From the NCBI RefSeq assembly GCF_029813775.1, contig NZ_JARVKW010000043.1:1-55458 (forward strand): a stretch of 55,458 nucleotides of DNA, given 5' to 3'. A program made the translations under genes and the position numbers. Position 1 is the stretch's first letter. Every line of letters starts with the position of its first letter. This document shows, one piece after another, positions 16,445 to 25,092 of the stretch. This stretch comes from Streptomyces sp. DH24. Lineage in GTDB: Bacteria; Actinomycetota; Actinomycetes; Streptomycetales; Streptomycetaceae. Under the pieces are notes generated by a model that worked only from the letters and a program-made list of their open reading frames with translations, was not told the origin of the DNA and ran no database searches.

Positions 16445-17595
16445 TCCTCGATCCCTTCCAGGGCGGGACGGATGGGCAGGGGCAGCACCCCGGCCGCGGC
16501 CCACCGTTGCCGTACTTGTGAGATGTCGCGTGACGCCTCGGCGTCCAGCAGGGCGATACCGCAGTCGCCGCCCCCCGCCCCGGAGGGCTTGGCGGCGCCG
16601 CCGACCGCCTCGGCGGCGTCGCACAGGCGCGTCAGTCTGGTCGTGAAGATGCCGAGGCCGACCTCGCCGTCCAGCCGGGCCAGTTCGGTGCGGGCCCGGC
16701 GGATCTGGCGCAGCAGGCCCTGGCTGTCGCCGGTCCCGATCGCGGTGACCGCGGCGCTCACACAGTCGTTGGTGGCCTCGACGAACCACCGGTGGGAGGC
16801 GCTGCCCCGCCAGTCGCGGCGGTGCAGGTCGGAGACGAGGGACGCGGTGGAGGCGGGCTCACCGGTCCAGCCGACCTCCAGGGACAGGCCCTCGGGCACC
16901 GGGAGCCTGCGCACCTCGTGGCCCGGCCAGGGCGCGCCGAGCGTCCGGTCGACGCCCAGGCGCCGGGCCAGGTCGAGCACGAAGGCACGGTCGGGCGCGC
17001 GGTAGGCGATCCAGCCGCCCCAGGTGCTGGCGGCGAGGTCGCCGCCGGAGCCCTTGGGGTCGAGCCGCGCCGTGGCGAGCATGGCCAGCCGGTACCGCTC
17101 GTCGGCCGACAGCTCCAGGCCGCTGAAGGACGCCACGGCCGCGACGGTCGCCACGGTCACCGCGCCGCTGGAACCCAGCCCGTACTTGCGGCCGTTGTCG
17201 TGCAGCCGGCTGCCGACCGAGACGCTCAGCGCGGGCACGGGAAGTCCGCGTTCGGTCAGCAGCCGGCCCACGGTCTCGATCGCCGACGCGACGTAGGCCA
17301 GGCCCTTGCCCGCCTGCTGTGCGGCGTCCGCGCCGCAGACGACGAGGCGGCCCTCGTGCCAGCGCCAGGGCACCGCCCGCGCACCGAGGAGGTCGGAGGA
17401 GATCACGACGTCGGCCTCACCGGGCCCGGCCACGTCCCCGGTGCCGGACACGGTGACGCCGACGTGCCGGTCGACGGCCACCAGGATCGCCGGGTTCCCC
17501 GGGTCCACCACGGCGTACTCGCCCGCGACGAACAGCTTGCCCGGCGCGTGCCGGACGACCGTGCGCTGCCGGGTCGTCGTCCGCTGCGGCGTCAT
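16441..17595 (-). CDS. phosphomevalonate kinase
   Basis: A 384-residue GHMP kinase converting phosphomevalonate to diphosphomevalonate. APGKLFVAGEYAVVDPGNPAI is the family N-terminus, KYGLGSSGAVTVATVAA the ATP-binding Gly-rich loop, and KPSGAGGGDCGIALL the C-terminal GHMP motif. ATG 17595 overlaps the decarboxylase stop by 4 bp; the longer frame upstream is a shadow. It is one of three GHMP-fold enzymes encoded consecutively. Confidence 0.93.
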   Translation of the reverse strand: MTPQRTTTRQRTVVRHAPGKLFVAGEYAVVDPGNPAILVAVDRHVGVTVSGTGDVAGPGEADVVISSDLLGARAVPWRWHEGRLVVCGADAAQQAGKGLAYVASAIETVGRLLTERGLPVPALSVSVGSRLHDNGRKYGLGSSGAVTVATVAAVASFSGLELSADERYRLAMLATARLDPKGSGGDLAASTWGGWIAYRAPDRAFVLDLARRLGVDRTLGAPWPGHEVRRLPVPEGLSLEVGWTGEPASTASLVSDLHRRDWRGSASHRWFVEATNDCVSAAVTAIGTGDSQGLLRQIRRARTELARLDGEVGLGIFTTRLTRLCDAAEAVGGAAKPSGAGGGDCGIALLDAEASRDISQVRQRWAAAGVLPLPIRPALEGIEE

Positions 17596-18644
17596 CGTCC
17601 GCCCTCGTCCAGCAGCCGGGCGCCGGGGCCCGGTCCGGCGACGAGCACCGTGCTGTCCGGTGCGGCGTCGCGTACCGCCTCGGCCACCCGCTGGGCGTCC
17701 GCGCGCCGGCACAGCACCTTCACGTTGGGCCCGGCGTCCATGGTCGCGTAGGCGGCGACGCCGTCCCGCCGGAGGTCCAGCACCCGGTCGAGCACCGTGA
17801 CCGTCGCCGGCGACAGGTACCGCACGGCGGGCCGCGCCGCCAGCATGGTCGCGTGCATGCCGAGCGCGTTGCGTTCCGCGATCTCGCCCACCGCCTCCAG
17901 GTCGCCCCGCGACAGCGCCGCCCGCATGTCCGTCAGGTCGTCCTTGCTGGAGGCGGCCCACGGCCGGTACAGCGGCGAGGTGTCGACGGTGCGGCGCATG
18001 GCCTCGCGGCTGGAGACGGGCTTGGGCCCGGCGTTGACCACGGCGATGACCAGCGCGGGGTCGATGTCGGCGGTGGGCACCGGCTCGGCGTAGGAGCCGA
18101 GGTCGGCGTCGGCGCCGGCGGTGTCCGGGCCGGCGTGCCAGACGGCGAAGCCGCCGAAGAGGGACCGGGAGGCCGACCCGGAGCCGCGCCGGGCCAGGCG
18201 GGACAGCGCGGTGGCGTCCAGGTCGAGCCCGTACGCCGCGGCGGCGGCCACGGCGAGCGCGGCGAACCCGCTGGCGGAGGACGCCAGACCGGCCCCGGTG
18301 GGCACGGTGTTCTCGGTGTCGACGACGGCCCGTTCCCGGCTGCCGGCCGTCTCCCGCACCAGGTCGAGGAACGCGGTGATGCGGCGGCCCGCCTCGCCCG
18401 TCGCGGGGGCGCCGTTGAGCGTCACCCGGTCCTGCCCGGCCTCGGGGGCGAGCCGGACCCGGGTGGTCGTCGGGAAGACGTCCAGCGTCATCGACAGGCT
18501 GTCGGTGACGGGCAGGATCAGGCGTTCGTCGCGCTTGCCCCAGTACTTGATCAGCGCGATGTTCGGGTGCGCGACCGCGGTGGCGGTGGTGGAGCCGTCC
18601 TGCTCCAGCGGTGCGAGCACGGCGGTCGGGTGTTCACGGCGCAT
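17592..18644 (-). CDS. mvaD: diphosphomevalonate decarboxylase
   Basis: A 350-residue GHMP-superfamily enzyme making IPP with loss of CO2 and ATP use. AHPNIALIKYWGKRDE, PVTDSLSMTLD and TGAGLASSASGFAALAVAA are diagnostic; DAGPNVKVLC carries the conserved Asp region. It overlaps the mevalonate kinase 3' end by 11 bp and the next gene by 4 bp, so the operon is compact. Confidence 0.95.
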   Translation of the reverse strand: MRREHPTAVLAPLEQDGSTTATAVAHPNIALIKYWGKRDERLILPVTDSLSMTLDVFPTTTRVRLAPEAGQDRVTLNGAPATGEAGRRITAFLDLVRETAGSRERAVVDTENTVPTGAGLASSASGFAALAVAAAAAYGLDLDATALSRLARRGSGSASRSLFGGFAVWHAGPDTAGADADLGSYAEPVPTADIDPALVIAVVNAGPKPVSSREAMRRTVDTSPLYRPWAASSKDDLTDMRAALSRGDLEAVGEIAERNALGMHATMLAARPAVRYLSPATVTVLDRVLDLRRDGVAAYATMDAGPNVKVLCRRADAQRVAEAVRDAAPDSTVLVAGPGPGARLLDEGGR

Positions 18645-19641
18645 GGTTGTCGAGCCCCTTCAGCGGTACGACCCAGGTCTGTACGGCCCCGGCCTCGTGC
18701 AGCCGCCGGGTGACCTCCCGGGCCTGCTCCGGCTGGGCCAGTGCGATCAGGCAGCCGCCCAGGCCACCGCCGGTGATCTTGGCGCCGAGGCTGCCGGCGC
18801 TCAGCGCGGCGTCGACCAGGGCCTCGATGCGGTCGGTGCTCAGACCGGCCGCGCGCAGCAGTTCGTGGTATTCGGTGAGCCGCGTGCCGAGCTCCTTCGC
18901 CCGGCCGTCGGCGAGGTCCTGCCGGGCCGCCTCGGTCAGCTCGGTCGCCGTGCGGACGAAGGCCTCCTGGGCGCCGGGCCGGCTGCGGAACCCGGCCCGC
19001 AGCAGTTCGACGGCTTCCCTGGTGCTGCCCATCTCGCCGCTGTCCGCGACGATGAACAGGCCGTCGCAGCCGAGCTTGAGCGGCTCGGTGCGGCCCGCCC
19101 GGAACAGCAGCGGGCGGGAGGCGCCGACGGCCTTGGCGTCGACGCCGCTGGCCCTGCCGTGCGCCATGTTCTCGGACGTCTGCACCAGGTCGAACGCGGT
19201 GCTCTCGGTCAGCTTGCGGCCGACGAGGTCGGCGAGGGCGAAGGCGATGGCGCGCGAACTCGCCGCGCTGGAGCCCAGACCCCGGCCGTGCGGGATGGCG
19301 CCGTCGAGGATCACGTCGAGGTGCGGCCCGCCGGTGATGCCCATCCGCGCCTTGAACTCCGCGGTCAGCCGGCGCAGGCCGTCGGAGGCCTGCGTCACCA
19401 TCGCCCGCGAGGGGGAACCCGTCATCGTGTAGGACAGGTCGCCCTGGCTGTCGGGGGCGTGGGAGGACCACCCGGCGCTTGCCGTGACCGTGAGCTGCGG
19501 AATGGGGAGAGCGAGCGCCGGAGCTCCGTAGACGACCGCGTGCTCTCCCAGCAGGATCGCCTTGGCGTGCGCGCGGCCGATACCGACCGAGCGGGCCCGG
19601 CGGCTCTCTGTTACCCCCTCCGCTGAGGTCGGTAGAGTCAA
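18634..19641 (-). CDS. mvk: mevalonate kinase
   Basis: A GHMP kinase phosphorylating mevalonate: GRAHAKAILLGEHAVVYGAP, IPHGRGLGSSAASSRAIAFA and GAKITGGGLGGCLIALAQP are the three family motifs. The start is uncertain. The open frame extends to an ATG at 19794, but that extension is Ser/Arg-rich and unlike the family. I chose TTG 19641, which has AAGGGAG 9 bases upstream and gives 335 residues, near the family's usual size. It is the first gene of the operon and lies 350 bp downstream of the conserved promoter block at 19995-20064. Confidence 0.92.
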   Translation of the reverse strand: MTLPTSAEGVTESRRARSVGIGRAHAKAILLGEHAVVYGAPALALPIPQLTVTASAGWSSHAPDSQGDLSYTMTGSPSRAMVTQASDGLRRLTAEFKARMGITGGPHLDVILDGAIPHGRGLGSSAASSRAIAFALADLVGRKLTESTAFDLVQTSENMAHGRASGVDAKAVGASRPLLFRAGRTEPLKLGCDGLFIVADSGEMGSTREAVELLRAGFRSRPGAQEAFVRTATELTEAARQDLADGRAKELGTRLTEYHELLRAAGLSTDRIEALVDAALSAGSLGAKITGGGLGGCLIALAQPEQAREVTRRLHEAGAVQTWVVPLKGLDNHAP

Positions 19642-19994
19642 CGCACTCAGCTCCCTTTGTTCTCTACTGAAATGGGAAAAGGCGCCGGTGCGGTGCAGCC
19701 GGCGCGGTGAAGACGAGCAAAAAGCGGTGAGCGGCAAAAGGTGACGCAGTGAAGGTGATGTGCTGAAAGGCCGACGCGGGACGTCGGACGGCACGGAGCG
19801 TCGACCGGCGCACGCAGCAGGGGTTTCACCGGTCGGGCATCGACGCGCCGAGCACCCGGGCGCGTGGTCGGACCGGTGCGGTGTGGGGGGTGGTGTCGTA
19901 CGCGCTGGACGCGGTCAGTCCTCGCACGAGAGGGCGGGTACGACACGCGATCCGCTGCCCCGCAGCAACTTTTGGGCAGGGGAGACGTGGGTGA
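19642..19994. other. leader of the mevalonate operon
   Basis: About 350 bases between the shared promoter block and the mevalonate kinase start. The only coding possibility is the doubtful N-terminal extension of the kinase frame up to 19794. If the promoter at 19995-20024 is used, the transcript has a long untranslated leader. No riboswitch-like fold was recognised by eye. Confidence 0.45.
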
Positions 19995-20024
19995 ATAGTG
20001 ACACGGTGGCCACCACCACGCCAA
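19995..20024 (-). promoter_or_regulatory. promoter of the mevalonate operon, shared with 31011-31040
   Basis: On the minus strand TTGGCG (20024-20019) and CACTAT (20000-19995) are 18 bp apart, and the downstream region carries CTCCCCTGCCC. The same -35, spacer length, GTGT before the -10, and CTCCCCTGCCC occur on the plus strand at 31011-31040, upstream of the AraC/THN-synthase genes. Confidence 0.65.
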
Positions 20025-20064
20025 CACCGCCTGGAAGTGACGTGGGTCACTTCCAGGCGGTGTT
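20023..20064. promoter_or_regulatory. 19-bp-arm palindrome, probable operator
   Basis: AACACCGCCTGGAAGTGAC (20023-20041) is perfectly repeated inverted at 20046-20064 around GTGG. It overlaps the -35 box of the mevalonate promoter. The inner half (GTGAyCCACGTCACTTC) recurs at 30985-31001 in the other promoter. This conservation argues for a regulator-binding site rather than a terminator. Confidence 0.65.
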
Positions 20065-20130
20065 CCGGGAACGCAGCACCGCCGCGGCTGCCAGGGGCAG
20101 CCGCGGCGGGCACGTCGGACGGGGACCGGG

Positions 20131-20316
20131 TCAGGGCCGGCGCTGGAGGGCTATCTCCGTCAGCTCCTCGATGTCGAACTCCGAGCGGCGGTGCGGTGCG
20201 CCGTAGCGCGTGATCTTCCCGCGACTGACCCACTTGCGGATCGTCGCTTCGGACACCCCCACGGCGAGTGCGGCCACTTTCGTGGGAACGAGCCGGTGGC
20301 TCGGTGGCTTGATCAT
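20131..20316 (-). CDS. small helix-turn-helix (excisionase/MerR-like) protein
   Basis: A 61-residue DNA-binding protein: LVPTKVAALAVGVSEATIRKW is a MerR/excisionase-type winged HTH, followed by VSRGKITRYGAPHRRSEFDI. ATG 20316 has GAAAGGG upstream and overlaps the stop of the preceding gene by 4 bp, so the pair is cotranscribed. Such pairs are frequent in Streptomyces accessory regions and phage-like islands. It could regulate neighbouring promoters (the palindrome lies 70 bp beyond its 3' end) or be unrelated cargo. Confidence 0.75.
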   Translation of the reverse strand: MIKPPSHRLVPTKVAALAVGVSEATIRKWVSRGKITRYGAPHRRSEFDIEELTEIALQRRP

Positions 20317-20939
20317 GCGTTGACACCCTTTCGCTGCCGCTCCATGAGTTTCCTGAGACTGAGCCACTCGCACATTTCCCATGAATGTCCTGAGGAGCAG
20401 GTGATCCTGCTGCTTCCCGCCCGCCCGATTCCCGGCGGGGCGCTGATCGTTCCCGGGCAGTTGTCCACGACGCACTGTCTGATCAGCGTGTGGAGAGTGC
20501 TGGGTTCAGGATCTATGGTCCGGCGCAATTCCTCGACGAGCCCTTCGATCTCGTCCGCGAAGTCGGCGGCCGGGGGCTGGCCGAGGAGCCAGTCCAGATG
20601 CAGCGTCAGGAACTGCGCCAGGGCGGGAACCGTACGCGCCGGTGCGGCTGTTGCGAGCTTTTCCACCACCATTCCGGACCATGACTCCAAAAGGGCGAGG
20701 ATGTTGTGGCGGGCGTCGAGCACGGAGATGTCCAGGTAGTCCCTGCTGCGGCTGCCCGAGACCTTGGTCGGATTGGTTCGCCGGCCCGTCGGCGCCACCT
20801 GGTGCAGGCATTCCCGGTGCAGTACGGGGAGTGCACGGAGATTGCGTTTCACTCCCTTGACGCAGGGAGCGCAGAGGGCGGATCCGGCGGCGGCGCGACT
20901 TTCCTGAGTGTGGTTTCTCGGGCATGGATGGGACTTCAT
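20313..20939 (-). CDS. hypothetical protein with two Cys/His clusters
   Basis: A 208-residue protein, unknown function. Start ATG 20939 has AAGGAG 7 bases upstream; the upstream extension of the frame is not protein-like. N-terminal HPCPRNH and CAPCVKGVKRNLRAL, and C-terminal CVVDNCPG plus ITCSSGHSWEMCEW, look like paired zinc-ribbon halves flanking a helical middle (ARHNILALLESWSGMVVEKL). It overlaps the small HTH gene by 4 bp, a pairing I associate with actinophage and accessory islands. A DNA- or RNA-binding role is plausible but not shown. Confidence 0.7.
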   Translation of the reverse strand: MKSHPCPRNHTQESRAAAGSALCAPCVKGVKRNLRALPVLHRECLHQVAPTGRRTNPTKVSGSRSRDYLDISVLDARHNILALLESWSGMVVEKLATAAPARTVPALAQFLTLHLDWLLGQPPAADFADEIEGLVEELRRTIDPEPSTLHTLIRQCVVDNCPGTISAPPGIGRAGSSRITCSSGHSWEMCEWLSLRKLMERQRKGVNA

Positions 20940-21219
20940 CGAAGCTCCTTCACGAGGCGTCTCGCCCCCACGACCGCTGTACATCACATGCAAATCCCGT
21001 GCACATTGCGGCAGTTGGCTCTGTGCTCTGGTCCGGTGAGGCTGCTGCGTCGGCCCCGGGCGAACAGTCCTATTACCCGACCGGTGACTCGAGTCCCGAT
21101 ACAGCCTCGTTCGGGACCGGCTTCCCGACCCGATCCGCACCTGTTCTCCAGGCCGCTTCCACCCGGAACCGAGCTGCGGTTGAGCCCTTGGCCCGACGGT
21201 TGCCGAGGAAGGAGGAACT
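20940..21219. promoter_or_regulatory. divergent intergenic region, promoters not resolved
   Basis: 280 bases between the minus-strand zinc-ribbon gene and the plus-strand CreE-like gene. It contains GTACATCACATGCAAATCCC and TTGGCT elements but no clean -35/-10 pair. It must hold promoters for both directions. Confidence 0.35.
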
Positions 21220-23415
21220 GTGGACGAATTGCACGGAGGCGAACGCGCGGTGCGCGCCGGACTCCCCGCAGGGCCGCACTCGACGGCGGTCGCTCAGTTT
21301 TCCCCGGGTGAGGTGTTCGCGGGCGGACACCCGAACATCAGCACCTCCGCCCCGCCGGCCGGGGCAGGCACCGCGGCACACCTGGAGGTGTGCGTCGTCG
21401 GCGCCGGTCCCCGGGGCCTTTCCGTACTGGAGAGGCTCTGTGCGCAGGAACGGAAGTCGCCCCGCTGGGACACCGTCACCGTGCATGTCGTCGACCCCGA
21501 CCCACCGGGCGCGGGACGCGTGTGGCGCCCCACCCAGTCCCGGCACCTGCTGATGAACACCGTCGCCTGCCAGGTGACCGTCTACACCGACGCCAGCGTC
21601 CGCATCGACGGACCGCTGGAGGAGGGGCCGAGCCTGTACCAGTGGGCCAAGGCCGTCGAGTCGGGCGCGCTGGAGACCGGCCCGGACACCGCCTGGCCCG
21701 ACGAGGTCGTCACCGAGGCACGCGCCCTCGGCCCCGACTCCTACCCCACCCGCGCCCTCTACGGCTGCTACCTGACCTGGGCGTTCCGGCAGGTCGTGGC
21801 GAACACCGCCGCCCACGTGACCGTACGCACCCACCCGGTGCGCGCCGTCGCCCTGGAGGACGCGGACGCCGCGAGCGGGCACGGCGGGCCCCAGACGGTC
21901 GTCCTGGAGGACGGCACCCGGCTCACCGGCCTGTCCGCCGTCGTGCTCGCCCAGGGCCACGTCCCGGTCCGGCCCACCGGCACCGAACGCGAACTGGCCG
22001 ACTTCGCCACCCGGCACGAGCTGACCTACGTGCCGCCCGCCAACCCGGCCGACGTCGACCTGTCCGGCATCCAGCCCGGCGAGAGCGTGCTGCTGCGCGG
22101 GCTCGGGCTCAACTTCTTCGACTACATGGCCCTGTTCACCCGCGGCCGCGGCGGCGTCTTCACCCGCGTCGACGGCCGCCTGGTCTACCGGCCCTCGGGC
22201 CGCGAACCCCGCCTGTACGCCGGCTCCCGGCGCGGCGTGCCCTACCAGGCGCGCGGCGAGAACGAGAAGGGCGCCCACGGCCGCCACTTCCCCCGGCTCC
22301 TGACCGCCGGATACATCGCGCGGCTGCGCGCCCGCGACACCCGCAGCGCGGCCATCGACTTCGCCGCCGACCTGTGGCCGCTCATCTCCAAGGAGGTGTG
22401 CGCCGTCTACTACACGGCACTGCTCGCGGCCCGCGGCGAACCCGGCACGCTCACCGAGGAGTTCACCGAGCGGTACCTGCACGCCGAACCCGGCGCGGCC
22501 GAGGACCGCGTCCTCGACGAGGCGGGCATCGACGCGGCCGAACGCTGGGACTGGGACCTCGTCGCCCGCCCCTACGGCCACCGCGCCTTCCGCGACCTGG
22601 CCGCCTTCCGCACCTGGCTGCGCGGCCACCTCGACGAGGACGTCCGCCTGGCCCGCCAGGGCAACGTCAGCGGACCCGTCAAGGCCGCGCTCGACGTCCT
22701 GCGGGACCTGCGCAACGAGCTGCGGCTCGCCGTCGACCACGCCGGCCTGACCGCCGACTCCCACCGCGACGACCTCGACCGCTGGTACACACCGCTCAAC
22801 GCCTACCTGTCCATCGGCCCGCCGGCGTCCCGCATCGAGGAGATGGCCGCGCTCATGGACGCCGGCGTCCTCGACGTCACCGGCCCCGGCCTGCGCGTCA
22901 CCGCCGACGCCCGCGACTCCCTCGGCCCCTGCTTCGCCGGTACGTCGAGCCAGATACCGGACGTGCGGGTGCGCGCCACCGTCCTCATCGAGGCCCGGCT
23001 GCCCGAGATCGACCTGCGGCGCACCGCCGACCCGCTGATGGGCCGGCTGCTGCGCACCGGGCAGTGCCGCCCGTACCGCATCCCCGGCGCACCGGACACC
23101 GGCGACGGCCGCGGAGGCGGCGCCGGCTACGAGACCGGCGGCCTCGCCGTGTCCGAGCGGCCCTACCACCTGATCGACGCCCGGGGCGAACCACACCCCC
23201 GGCGCTTCGCCTACGGGGTGCCCACCGAGTCCGTCCACTGGGTGACCGCCGCGGGCATCAGACCCGGCGTCGGCTCCGTCACCCTGGAGGACTCCGACGC
23301 CATCGCGGCGGCCGTCCTCGCCCTGCCGCCGGCCACGCCGCAGCCCGCGCCCCGCCCGGTCACGGGGCGCACCACCGCCCCGCTCAGCATTCCGAACGCG
23401 AAGGCAAACGCATGA
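21220..23415 (+). CDS. CreE-like flavin monooxygenase (aspartate to nitrosuccinate)
   Basis: A 731-residue FAD/NAD(P)-dependent oxygenase. EVCVVGAGPRGLSVLERL is a Rossmann FAD motif at about residues 50-70, followed by GAGRVWRPTQSRHLLMNTVA typical of the FAD/NAD(P)-binding family that includes CreE. Known precedent: CreE oxidises L-aspartate to nitrosuccinate, which CreD splits to nitrous acid and fumarate. The immediate downstream gene, overlapping by 4 bp, is a fumarase/aspartase-superfamily lyase, which supports this assignment. GTG 21220 is preceded by AAGGAGG. About 50 N-terminal residues before the Rossmann fold are low complexity. The family assignment is from memory of signatures, but the gene pairing makes it strong. 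Confidence 0.8.
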   Translation: MDELHGGERAVRAGLPAGPHSTAVAQFSPGEVFAGGHPNISTSAPPAGAGTAAHLEVCVVGAGPRGLSVLERLCAQERKSPRWDTVTVHVVDPDPPGAGRVWRPTQSRHLLMNTVACQVTVYTDASVRIDGPLEEGPSLYQWAKAVESGALETGPDTAWPDEVVTEARALGPDSYPTRALYGCYLTWAFRQVVANTAAHVTVRTHPVRAVALEDADAASGHGGPQTVVLEDGTRLTGLSAVVLAQGHVPVRPTGTERELADFATRHELTYVPPANPADVDLSGIQPGESVLLRGLGLNFFDYMALFTRGRGGVFTRVDGRLVYRPSGREPRLYAGSRRGVPYQARGENEKGAHGRHFPRLLTAGYIARLRARDTRSAAIDFAADLWPLISKEVCAVYYTALLAARGEPGTLTEEFTERYLHAEPGAAEDRVLDEAGIDAAERWDWDLVARPYGHRAFRDLAAFRTWLRGHLDEDVRLARQGNVSGPVKAALDVLRDLRNELRLAVDHAGLTADSHRDDLDRWYTPLNAYLSIGPPASRIEEMAALMDAGVLDVTGPGLRVTADARDSLGPCFAGTSSQIPDVRVRATVLIEARLPEIDLRRTADPLMGRLLRTGQCRPYRIPGAPDTGDGRGGGAGYETGGLAVSERPYHLIDARGEPHPRRFAYGVPTESVHWVTAAGIRPGVGSVTLEDSDAIAAAVLALPPATPQPAPRPVTGRTTAPLSIPNAKANA

Positions 23416-24851
23416 CGTTCCGCCACGAACCCGAGCCGCCCGGACCGCTGCCCGCCCACGTCGACGCGGGGCTGCTGTCACCGGTCCGGGCGGGCACCCC
23501 CGTCGAGGCGGCCGTGGGCGACACCGCGTGGCTCCAGGCGATGCTCGACGCGGAGGCGGCCCTGGCCCGCGCCCAGGCCCGCTGCGGCACGGTCCCCGCA
23601 CGTGCGGCGGCCTACATCACGGCCGCCGCCCGCGCGGAACTGCTCGACGTACGCGAACTCGCCCTGGCCGCGCGGGAGACCGCGAACCCGGTCGTCGGCC
23701 TGGTCAAGGCACTGACCGCGGTCGTCGCCGAACGCTCACCGGCCGCCGCCGAATACGTGCACCGCGGCTCGACCAGCCAGGACGTCCTCGACACCGGCGC
23801 CATGCTGGTGGCCCAGCGCGCGCTGCGGCTGACCGTCGCCGACCTGCGGGCCGTGGCCGCGGCCCTGGCCGACCTCGCGGCCACGCACCGGGACACCGTC
23901 ATGGCGGGCCGCACCCTCGCCCTGCACGCCGTACCCACGACGTTCGGGCTCAAGGCGGCCGGCTGGCGCCAGCTGGTCCTGGACGCGGCCGAACGCCTCG
24001 ACCGCGTCGCCCGCGGCGGACTGCCGGTGTCGCTCGGCGGCGCGGCCGGAACCCTCGCCGGCTACCTCCAGTACGCCGGTGAGGACGCCGACCCCGCGGC
24101 CGTCCTGGACGAACTCGGCGCCGCCTTCGCCGACGAGACCGGCCTGGCCGTGCCCGCCCTGCCCTGGCACGCCCTGCGCACTCCCGTCGCCGACCTCGGC
24201 GCCGCCCTCGCCCACACGGCCGGGGCACTCGGCAAGATCGCCGCGGACGTCCTGGTGCTCACCCGTACCGAGGTCGGCGAAGTGGCCGAGCCCGCGGTCG
24301 CCGGGCGGGGCGCCTCCTCCGCGATGCCGCACAAGCGCAACCCGGTGCTCGCCACCATGATCCGGTCGGCGTCCGTGCAGGTGCCCGCGCTGGCCGCCGT
24401 ACTGACGCAGTGCCTGGTCACCGAGGACGAGCGCTCGGCCGGCATGTGGCACGCCGAGTGGCAGCCGCTGCGCGAGGCCCTGCGGCTCACCGGCGGCGCC
24501 GCGCACACCGCCGTCGAACTCGTGCGGGGGCTCACCGTCCGCCCCGAGCGGATGCGCGCCAACCTGGAGGCGACCGGCGGACAGCTCGTCTCGGAGCGGG
24601 TATCGGCCGTTCTGGCGCCGCGCATCGGCAAGACCGCCGCGAAGGAACTGCTCACCCAGGCCTCGCTGCTCGCCGCCACGACCGGCCGGCCGTTGGCCGA
24701 CGTACTGGCCGAACTCCCGCAACTCGCGGGCGCGTTGAGCCGGGGCGAGGCCGCCGCCCTGCTCGACCCGGACGGCTACACCGGCGTCGCCGGACCCCTG
24801 GTGGACCGGGCGCTCACCGCACCGGGACGCGTACGCGCCGCGGCGCCGTGA
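23412..24851 (+). CDS. CreD-like nitrosuccinate lyase
   Basis: A 479-residue member of the fumarase/aspartase/PcaB/adenylosuccinate-lyase superfamily. STSQDVLDTGAM and the signature loop GRGASSAMPHKRNPVLATM (around residue 305) are clear, with the catalytic Ser in the S-S-x-M-P-x-K loop. Alternatives are carboxymuconate cycloisomerase and adenylosuccinate lyase, but fusion by a 4-bp overlap to a CreE-like oxygenase and absence of protocatechuate genes point to nitrous-acid release. It would supply nitrite for diazotisation of an aryl amine made by the aminotransferase at 33867. Confidence 0.82.
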   Translation: MTFRHEPEPPGPLPAHVDAGLLSPVRAGTPVEAAVGDTAWLQAMLDAEAALARAQARCGTVPARAAAYITAAARAELLDVRELALAARETANPVVGLVKALTAVVAERSPAAAEYVHRGSTSQDVLDTGAMLVAQRALRLTVADLRAVAAALADLAATHRDTVMAGRTLALHAVPTTFGLKAAGWRQLVLDAAERLDRVARGGLPVSLGGAAGTLAGYLQYAGEDADPAAVLDELGAAFADETGLAVPALPWHALRTPVADLGAALAHTAGALGKIAADVLVLTRTEVGEVAEPAVAGRGASSAMPHKRNPVLATMIRSASVQVPALAAVLTQCLVTEDERSAGMWHAEWQPLREALRLTGGAAHTAVELVRGLTVRPERMRANLEATGGQLVSERVSAVLAPRIGKTAAKELLTQASLLAATTGRPLADVLAELPQLAGALSRGEAAALLDPDGYTGVAGPLVDRALTAPGRVRAAAP

Positions 24852-25092
24852 CCCGACCGCCCGCCGCGGCAGGCCCGCGGCGGGCGGCCCCGGGCCGCGC
24901 GGGAAGCGGACGGGGCCCCTGGGGTACCGTGCTGCTCCCCGCGCCCCGCTCCCACGGCTCAAGACTCCCTCGCGGGCGCCTCGACAGCCCCTCGAACTCC
25001 CGCCTCGGACAGGCCGAACAACACCCGTCCGGGTGACCGCTCCCCGCATGATGCAAGGACAACGCACAGGGAGGGCGGGCGAGTTGGGCGAG

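Noticed and set aside
18634..19794. Mevalonate kinase starting at the far upstream ATG (386 residues)
   Set aside because: The extra 51 residues are Ser/Arg-rich and unlike the family; TTG 19641 has a ribosome site and gives family length.
20023..20064. Terminator hairpin
   Set aside because: Overlaps a -35 box and its inner half is conserved at the other promoter; no gene end requires it on the strand concerned except the distant 20131 gene, for which it is a less likely second role.
23412..24851. Carboxymuconate cycloisomerase (PcaB) or adenylosuccinate lyase
   Set aside because: No protocatechuate or purine context; translational coupling to a CreE-like oxygenase favours nitrosuccinate lyase.
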